From Verrucomicrobiota bacterium (GTDB lineage: Bacteria; Verrucomicrobiota; Verrucomicrobiia; Chthoniobacterales; UBA10450), in the NCBI GenBank assembly GCA_003217895.1, contig QHMS01000259.1, positions 1 through 32,178 on the forward strand: a DNA stretch of 32,178 nt, given 5' to 3'. Position numbers and translations under genes: made by a program. Every line of letters begins with the position of its first letter. Position 1 is the first letter of the stretch. This document shows, piece after piece, positions 25,958-32,178 of this stretch. The notes under the pieces were generated by a model, which was not told the origin of the DNA, searched no databases, and saw only the letters and a program-made list of their open reading frames with translations.

Positions 25958-27412
25958 ATGAATTACATCGCCACTATCGGCTTGGAAGTACACGTGCAGC
26001 TCAAGACACGCTCGAAGATGTTTTGCGATTCTCCCGTTGAATTTGGATCGGAGCCGAACACACACACTTGTCCAATTTGCCTCGGTCTGCCTGGAGCATT
26101 GCCAGTGATGAATCAGGAAGCGCTGCGCATGACCGTTCTAACCGGGCTCATGCTCGGATGCGACATCGCAACGGTCAGCAAGTTTGATCGCAAAAATTAT
26201 TTCTATCCGGACATGCCGAAGAATTATCAGATTTCACAATACGACATGCCGCTTTGCACGAACGGCAGCGTGCCATTACATGATCTAGCTTACCCGAAAG
26301 ATGCACAGAAAAACATCGCAACTCCCGATAAGGAAGTGCATCTCGTGCGGATTCATTTGGAGGAAGACGTAGCAAAAAGTCTTCATTTAGAAAACAGCAC
26401 AGGAATTGATTTCAATCGCGCGGGCACGCCATTGATGGAGATCGTGACGCAACCGGAAATCAATTCGCCAGAGGAGGCGTTCGCATTTCTAACCGCGTTA
26501 AAACAAATCCTGATCTATGGGGCAGTGAGCGACGTTGACATGGAAAAGGGGCAGCTCCGCTGTGATTGCAATGTTTCCGTGCGGCCTGAAAAGGAAACCG
26601 AACTCGGCGCAAAAATTGAGATCAAAAACATGAACTCGATCAGCGGCGTACGGCGGGCCCTCGCTTATGAGATTCGGCGTCAGATCAGTGTCCTTGAGAG
26701 CGGCGAACAACTCGAGCAGGAGACGCGCGGCTGGGACGATACCGCTGGCGAAACCTTTCTCATGCGCACAAAAGAATTCGCACACGACTACCGGTATTTC
26801 CCCGATCCCGATCTGGTGCCGGTGAAAACTGACGTTTTAGTAGCCGACGTGCGAGAACGCGTTCCCGAGTTACCAAAGGCAAAACGCGCCCGCTTCGTCG
26901 AACAATACCAAGTGAGCTCCTACGATGCCGCCGTGCTGGCAAACGATCTGGCGCTGGCAAAATATTTTGAGATGGCTGCCAAAGGCGCCAAGAAACCGAA
27001 AAATATTGCAAATTGGATTTTGAACGACTTGCAAAACGCGCTGAGCGCTGCTGGTAAAACTATCCACGATTGTCTGATTCCGCCCGAGGCGCTCGATGAA
27101 TTGGTTAGTCTGATCGAGGTCGGAAAAATCAGCGGCAAACAGGGCAAGGAAGTTTTCGCGGAAATGTTTGCGACTGGCCGAAATGCAGCCGCGATTGTGA
27201 AGGAGAAAGGGATCGAGCAACTGAGCGATTCGGGCTCCATTGAAACGCTCTGTGATGAAGTGATTAAGGCAAATCCAAAACCGGTTGCGGATTTCAAGGG
27301 AGGTAACGTCGCATCGCTGAATTTTCTTAAGGGGCAGGTGCTGAAATTGTCGAAAGGCAAAGCGAATCCACAGGTGGCAGGAGAGATCTTGGAACGTAAG
27401 CTGAAGGCCTGA
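25958..27412 (+). CDS. gatB: Asp/Glu-tRNA amidotransferase subunit B
   Basis: IGLEVHVQLKTRSKMFCDSP, HTCPICLGLPGALPVMN, FDRKNYFYPDMPKNYQISQYDMPL, NRAGTPLMEIVTQPEI, YRYFPDPDLVPV. Confidence 0.96.
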   Translation: MNYIATIGLEVHVQLKTRSKMFCDSPVEFGSEPNTHTCPICLGLPGALPVMNQEALRMTVLTGLMLGCDIATVSKFDRKNYFYPDMPKNYQISQYDMPLCTNGSVPLHDLAYPKDAQKNIATPDKEVHLVRIHLEEDVAKSLHLENSTGIDFNRAGTPLMEIVTQPEINSPEEAFAFLTALKQILIYGAVSDVDMEKGQLRCDCNVSVRPEKETELGAKIEIKNMNSISGVRRALAYEIRRQISVLESGEQLEQETRGWDDTAGETFLMRTKEFAHDYRYFPDPDLVPVKTDVLVADVRERVPELPKAKRARFVEQYQVSSYDAAVLANDLALAKYFEMAAKGAKKPKNIANWILNDLQNALSAAGKTIHDCLIPPEALDELVSLIEVGKISGKQGKEVFAEMFATGRNAAAIVKEKGIEQLSDSGSIETLCDEVIKANPKPVADFKGGNVASLNFLKGQVLKLSKGKANPQVAGEILERKLKA

Positions 27413-27417
27413 AGAAA

Positions 27418-27563
27418 ACGTCCAACGCTCAACGTCCCAACGTTCAATGCTCGGTCATTCCGAGCGGAGCGAGGAACCGCACACTCGAAGTAGCGGTCAC
27501 ACTAGCCACCTTGAGTGGTGCAGCGGCGAGCGGGTGAGATCCTTCGCTTCGCTCAGGATGACA
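27418..27563. repeat. Word array ACGTCCA-ACGCTCA-ACGTCCCA-ACGTTCA followed by class A element (27454-27563)
   Basis: GTCATTCCGAGCGGAGCGAGGAACC...GATCCTTCGCTTCGCTCAGGATGACA terminal inverted repeat. Confidence 0.8.
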
Positions 27564-27592
27564 AGTGCAGGGCACGCGATGAAATTGCTTTC

Positions 27593-28696
27593 GTGCGGAT
27601 TCTAATTGCCCCAGACAAATTCAAAGGCTCCCTCAACGCGCGCGAGGTGGCCCAAAACATCGCGAAAGGGCTGCGCGACGCGTCGCCGAATGCGAAGATC
27701 GAGATCGTCCCGATGGCCGATGGCGGCGAGGGAACGGCTGAAGCAATTGCCCAGGCGCGTGGCGGTTCTTGGTTGGAATGCAACGCACACGATCCGCTCG
27801 GCCGCGAGATCGACGTGCGTTACGCCTGGATTGAGTCCGGAAGAATCGCCGTGATGGAAATGAGCGAAGCCTCCGGAATGCGACGGCTACCGGAAAACGA
27901 GCGAGATCCGGATCACGCGAGTACGTTCGGTGTGGGTGAGATGACCTTGGATGCGACGAAGCACGGAGCGAAAGAAATCATCATTGGCCTGGGCGGCAGC
28001 GCAACGAATGACGGCGGATTCGGGATGGCGCGCGTTCTGGGTTTTCGATTCTTTGCCCAAAACCAAGACTTATGTGGCGCAGTTTCCGAGCTGGTTCGGC
28101 TCGAACGAATTGAGAGCCCAAAACATTTACTCTTGCCTGAGATTACTGCAGCAGTGGATGTGAAAAATCCATTACTGGGCAAAAATGGCGCGACGCGCGT
28201 GTTCGGTCCGCAGAAAGGCGCAAGTCAGAACGAGCTGGACATTTTGGAACGTGCGCTGACTCGGCTTGCCGACATTGTAACCAAAGAATTTGGTTTTGAC
28301 TATCGCGACGAACCAGGTGCTGGCGCCGCAGGCGGACTCGGCTTCGGCCTGATGAGCTTTTGCGGCGCAAAAGTTCGGCCGGGCTTCGATGTTGTCGCGG
28401 ACGCAGTCGGACTCGAAGCGAAAATCAAAGATGCTGATGTGGTCATTACAGGCGAGGGAAGTCTGGATCGACAGACCCTCGAGGGAAAAACACCGGCGGG
28501 CGTGGCACGGCTGGCACGAAAACTGGACAAACCCGTCTTCGCTTTTGTCGGCCGTGCATCTAGAGATCGAGAAGTGCGCGAGATGTTCGACGGCGTTTGC
28601 GAGAACGCGCAGCGGGGGATGAGTCAGGAAGAAAACATGAAGCGCGCAGGGGAATTTTTGCGTGAGAACGCGCGAGAATTAGTAAAAACATTGTAG
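27593..28696 (+). CDS. Glycerate kinase (GTG start preferred over the ORF-track start at 27515)
   Basis: RILIAPDKFKGSLNAREVAQNIAKGL, VPMADGGEGTAEAI, GLGGSATNDGGFGMARVLG, EPGAGAAGGLGFGLMSFCGA, ITGEGSLDRQTLEGKTPAGVARLA. The ORF N-terminus 27515-27592 is translated class A repeat. Confidence 0.9.
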   Translation: MRILIAPDKFKGSLNAREVAQNIAKGLRDASPNAKIEIVPMADGGEGTAEAIAQARGGSWLECNAHDPLGREIDVRYAWIESGRIAVMEMSEASGMRRLPENERDPDHASTFGVGEMTLDATKHGAKEIIIGLGGSATNDGGFGMARVLGFRFFAQNQDLCGAVSELVRLERIESPKHLLLPEITAAVDVKNPLLGKNGATRVFGPQKGASQNELDILERALTRLADIVTKEFGFDYRDEPGAGAAGGLGFGLMSFCGAKVRPGFDVVADAVGLEAKIKDADVVITGEGSLDRQTLEGKTPAGVARLARKLDKPVFAFVGRASRDREVREMFDGVCENAQRGMSQEENMKRAGEFLRENARELVKTL

Positions 28697-28787
28697 GGCA
28701 ACCGCTTCGGTTGCAGGTTGCCTGCCACTCGCAGGGCCCCCCCGGTTGGCCCCCCGCGCCCGGCGGCCGCGCCGTACTCCTAGCACA
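28691..28787. repeat. Class C element with hairpins CAACCG-CTT-CGGTTG and GCAGG-TTG-CCTGC and a G/C-only tract
   Basis: TTGTAGGG start overlaps the glycerate kinase stop codon; possible distal arm CTCCTAGCACAA. Confidence 0.65.
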
Positions 28788-29328
28788 AGTCGCGGAACTG
28801 CTTTGCTGTTTCGACGTAACTCCATGCCCAGCGCGCGACGTCTTTTTGTTCGTCGACGGTGAGTTGGCGGCGGATTTTCGCAGGCGATCCCAGCACGAGC
28901 GAGCCGGGCGGAATTTTCATCCCGACCGTGACCAGTGCGTTTGCGCCAATGATCGAGCGCGCGCCTACCTCAACGTCGTCGAGAATAATGGCGCTCATGC
29001 CAACGAGCACTTCACTGTCAATCCTGCACGCGTGGACGACGGCGTTGTGCCCGACGGTGACCAGCTCACCCATGGTTGTCGGATAGTTCGTATCGACGTG
29101 AACAACGGCATTATCCTGAATATTTGAGCGCGGCCCGATAATGATGCGATTGATGTCGCCGCGGAGTACCGCGCCGTACCACACGCTCGATTCTTCTTCG
29201 AGAACCACGTCGCCGAGTACCGTGGCGCCTGGGACGACCCATGCGCTGGAATGTATTGTAGGACCTTTTTTTAAACGCGCAGCGATACCTCCGTGTCCAG
29301 TCGGCAGTGTATCTGGCTCGATATGCAT
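28780..29328 (-). CDS. Gamma-carbonic anhydrase-like (left-handed beta-helix) protein
   Basis: SSVWYGAVLRGDINRIIIGPRSNIQDNAVVHVD...VGHNAVVHACRIDSEVLVGMSAIILDDVEVGARSIIGANALVT...GSPAKIRRQLT. Confidence 0.88.
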   Translation of the reverse strand: MHIEPDTLPTGHGGIAARLKKGPTIHSSAWVVPGATVLGDVVLEEESSVWYGAVLRGDINRIIIGPRSNIQDNAVVHVDTNYPTTMGELVTVGHNAVVHACRIDSEVLVGMSAIILDDVEVGARSIIGANALVTVGMKIPPGSLVLGSPAKIRRQLTVDEQKDVARWAWSYVETAKQFRDLC

Positions 29329-29363
29329 TCGACGTTTGATGTTCGATGTTTGATATTTGATTT
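29329..29363. repeat. Five-unit 7-bp tandem array (minus strand: ATCAAAT ATCAAAC ATCGAAC ATCAAAC GTCGAAT)
   Basis: Direct reading, immediately upstream of the gamma-CA start codon. Confidence 0.8.
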
Positions 29364-29490
29364 GCAACCTGTGTTGCACGGATGTGGAGCGCCTCGCCCT
29401 TGCAGGGAGAGGTGACGGTGAGGGTTTCTTTAACTCAACTGACAGAATCGGATTTTCTTATTTTTGCGATTAGACGATAATAAGCACCCC

Positions 29491-32178
29491 ATGTCTGGCT
29501 TTCCTCCAGAAGAAGTGACGCCATTCGTTTTCTCCGATCCCACCGGGAAGCGCTGGCCACGGCTACGCCTGGTTCTGCTTATCGGCGGCGTGCTCTTTTT
29601 TCTCGGGACGGTGCTGTTTGTTCAGACGCTTTTTGTCGCGCCGCACATGAACGTGCCGTTTTCCCTGCGGCAGTTAAAGGGCCAACTCAAAGCGTTGCAA
29701 AAGAAAAATCCGGCCGGCCAGTTATCTCCAGGTTCGCTGCTTTGGCAAAAATTTAGCGCAGCCCGGCTAGCGGCAAGAAACCTTGCCGCCCCAGCGCCAA
29801 CAACTTCGCCGCGGCCTCGCAAGAAACCGCCCGACAACGAAGTGCGACTTGCATTTTACATCAATGGCGATTCTGACAGCTACGCATCACTTCAGCAGCA
29901 CGCAGCGCAGATTACCCATGTTTGCCCGGAATGGATGACCGTGACCAATGGCATGGGCGACTTGCAAATCGATGGGGACACCCGGCTCTTGAAACTGGCC
30001 GCGACCAAAGGGATCGCCCTCATGCCGCTGCTTACGAACCTCGTCGGGGACGCCTGGCAGCCGGAAGCCATTGAGAATCTCGCACACGGACCACCAAGCC
30101 GGCAGGATAGGTTCATTCAAAGTGTTCTTGCGGTGTTGCGCAGCGCGAAAGCTGCCGGCGTGGTAATCGATTGGCAGCAAATCGACCCGGCCTACAAGAA
30201 GGACCTCACTAAATTTATCGACAAGTTCGCCGACGCTTTGCACGACGATAACAAGGAGCTATGGCTGTGCGTTCAGCCCGGGCAGGAGCTCGACTACATC
30301 GATTTCGATGTGCTCGCTGACAACATCGATCGTTTCGTGGCGATGCTGTTTGACGAGACCTCCGACACCGACCCGCCGGGACCGCTCGCGTCGCGATCGT
30401 GGTTCGAAGGCTGGTTACGCGTGCTGCTGCAAGATTCCAATACCAGGCAATGGATTATTGCAATCGGCAGTTATGGATATGACTGGACGATCGGCGGGAA
30501 GAAAGCGGAGACGATCAGTTTTTCGGAAGCAATGAGCCGCGCCAATGATGCGGAGATCAAGAGCGCGGAAGTGCAGGGGCCGAGTTTCAGCCCGTATTTT
30601 TATTTTCAGGATGAAGACAAGGAACACGCCGTCTGGTTTCTGGATGCCGTGACATTCCTCAACCAACTGCGCGAAGTGCGCGACCAAAAAGCAGGCGGCT
30701 TCGCGCTTTATCGGCTCGGCAGCGAAGATCCCGCAATCTGGGACGCGTTGAGCGTTTCGCGGGATTTCAAGTTCGCCACGGCGAATCCGTCCTCTGGCGG
30801 ATTAGACAATCAGACGCGACAGGCACTCGAACTGATAAAATCGACTGACACGATCACGGACGTCGGCGATGGCGAGATTGTGACTGTCGATGAGGATCGC
30901 AAAGACGGTGCGCGAAAGCTCACTGTGGACGCCGACGGTTATCTCACGGCGAAGTACGTGAAGTTTGCACAATTCCCGACGCTGTATCACCAAGGCGCTG
31001 GTCGCGAACATCAGGTCGCACTCACTTTTGACGACGGCCCTGATCCGCGGTGGACGCCAAAGATCCTGGACATTCTCAAAGCGGCGAACGTAAAAGCTGC
31101 GTTTTTCCTCGTGGGCGTGAACGCCGAGCGTTACCCGGGGCTTGTTCGTCGCATTGTCAACGAAGGACACGAGATCGGGAACCACACTTATTATCATCCG
31201 AACCTTTCGCTCTGCTGGCCGGAACACATTCGACTGGAGCTGAATGCGACCCAGCTCTTGCTCGAAACCATAACGGGTCGTGCGACCACATTGTTTCGCC
31301 CGCCGTACGCGGCGGATACGGGCCCGACACAACTCAGCGAATTGATTCCGCTGAAAATCGCGGAAGACCTCAATTATCTCGTGGTCTTGGAGAATATCGA
31401 TCCGCAAGATTGGGCGAAACCCGGGGCGGATATCATCCTCCAGCGGATTAAGCAACAGAGACACGATGGGAGTGTGATTTTGTTGCATGATGCGGGCGGC
31501 GACCGCTCCCAGACCGTCGAAGCGCTTCCCCGCATTTTGGATTGGCTGCACACGAGAGGTGACACCATTGTGCCTTTGAGCACGTTGCTGGGCACGACGC
31601 GCGACGCAGTGATGCCGTCCGTGCAAGGCAACGCACAATCACTCACCCGCCTGGTGAGCAGCACCGGATTTCGTGTTTACCACAGCATCGAACAGTTTCT
31701 CTGGGCATTCATGATCGTGGCGACGGCGCTGGTGGTCGTTCGCACGCTGATTGTCATTTGGCTCGCGTATCGGTTTCGGCGCGGACCGAAAACAGATTTT
31801 GCCGAACCGATCAGCGTGGTGATCGCTGCTTACAACGAAGAGAAAGTGATCGCGGAGACTTTGCGCACGCTTCTCGCCACAGACTACAAAGGCGAAATCG
31901 AAGTCGTCGTTGTGGACGACGGTTCGCGTGATCACACCGCCGCGGAAGTTGAGCGCGTCGCGTCCACTGAGGCGCGCGTGCGTTTGTTGCAGCAGGAAAA
32001 TCACGGGAAAGCGCGCGCGCTGCAACGCGGTCTCGCGGCGGCGCGCAACGGCATCGTTGTTTTCATTGACGCTGACACGCAATGTCAGCGCGATACGCTC
32101 CCGCGTTTGCTCGAGCCTTTCGCCGATGCGCGGATCGGCGCCGTCTCAGGCCATGCAAAGGTCGGGAATCTGCGAACG
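29491..32178 (+). CDS. Multidomain polysaccharide enzyme: N-terminal TM, GH18-like domain, NodB/CE4 deacetylase, TM, GT2 (open at right window edge)
   Basis: Open frame of 896 codons absent from the ORF track because no stop lies in the window. GH18-like ...GVVIDWQQID...; NodB motifs VALTFDDGPDPRWTP, GNHTYYHPNLS, FRPPYAAD, VILLHDAGG; GT2 motifs ISVVIAAYNEEKVI, VVVDDGSRDHT, VVFIDADTQ. Confidence 0.9.
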   Translation, partial: MSGFPPEEVTPFVFSDPTGKRWPRLRLVLLIGGVLFFLGTVLFVQTLFVAPHMNVPFSLRQLKGQLKALQKKNPAGQLSPGSLLWQKFSAARLAARNLAAPAPTTSPRPRKKPPDNEVRLAFYINGDSDSYASLQQHAAQITHVCPEWMTVTNGMGDLQIDGDTRLLKLAATKGIALMPLLTNLVGDAWQPEAIENLAHGPPSRQDRFIQSVLAVLRSAKAAGVVIDWQQIDPAYKKDLTKFIDKFADALHDDNKELWLCVQPGQELDYIDFDVLADNIDRFVAMLFDETSDTDPPGPLASRSWFEGWLRVLLQDSNTRQWIIAIGSYGYDWTIGGKKAETISFSEAMSRANDAEIKSAEVQGPSFSPYFYFQDEDKEHAVWFLDAVTFLNQLREVRDQKAGGFALYRLGSEDPAIWDALSVSRDFKFATANPSSGGLDNQTRQALELIKSTDTITDVGDGEIVTVDEDRKDGARKLTVDADGYLTAKYVKFAQFPTLYHQGAGREHQVALTFDDGPDPRWTPKILDILKAANVKAAFFLVGVNAERYPGLVRRIVNEGHEIGNHTYYHPNLSLCWPEHIRLELNATQLLLETITGRATTLFRPPYAADTGPTQLSELIPLKIAEDLNYLVVLENIDPQDWAKPGADIILQRIKQQRHDGSVILLHDAGGDRSQTVEALPRILDWLHTRGDTIVPLSTLLGTTRDAVMPSVQGNAQSLTRLVSSTGFRVYHSIEQFLWAFMIVATALVVVRTLIVIWLAYRFRRGPKTDFAEPISVVIAAYNEEKVIAETLRTLLATDYKGEIEVVVVDDGSRDHTAAEVERVASTEARVRLLQQENHGKARALQRGLAAARNGIVVFIDADTQCQRDTLPRLLEPFADARIGAVSGHAKVGNLRT

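Noticed and set aside
30802-31638. 278-aa minus-strand ORF and neighbouring minus ORFs to 32082
   Set aside because: Antisense to the open NodB/GT2 reading frame, which has intact catalytic motifs.
1-32178. CRISPR array, tRNA or rRNA genes, complete IS or integrase
   Set aside because: Scanned for regularly spaced identical repeats, tRNA-like TTC-loop/CCA patterns and transposase motifs; the repeats present are dispersed, heterogeneous and not spacer-separated. A tRNAscan/CRISPR search would be needed to exclude degenerate cases.

Overview
This is a gene-dense chromosomal window of about 32 kb. By gene content and order it looks like a Verrucomicrobia-type bacterium (inference only). I support about 30 protein genes: a gmd 3' end; ldt-tatD-fabH-plsX-rpmF-DUF177-coaD on the minus strand; usp; a TIGR02206-like membrane protein; kdsA-lptC-lptA-lptB; a cation/proton antiporter; hprK-ptsH-ptsI; a BFN/DUF151 protein; speA-asnS; rpsA; an RND efflux remnant; a thioredoxin-like protein; cystathionine beta-synthase and gamma-lyase; aroC; gatB; glycerate kinase; a gamma-carbonic anhydrase-like protein; and a large open-ended GH18-like/NodB/GT2 protein running off the right edge. 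The strongest regulatory signal is a fluoride (crcB-motif) riboswitch at about 9961-10028. Its 3' aptamer strand can instead pair with a terminator hairpin that also contains the Shine-Dalgarno of the downstream antiporter. That antiporter ORF is itself broken by a frameshift/deletion. The most unusual large-scale feature is that almost every intergenic gap holds one of three types of small inverted-repeat element: (A) GTCATTCCGAGCG...GGATGACA elements, (B) tandem 7-8 bp 'word' arrays often in inverted arms, and (C) TTGTAGGG...CCCTACAA elements carrying small hairpins. Several of these supply stop or start codons of the flanking genes. No tRNA, rRNA, CRISPR or intact transposase was recognised.
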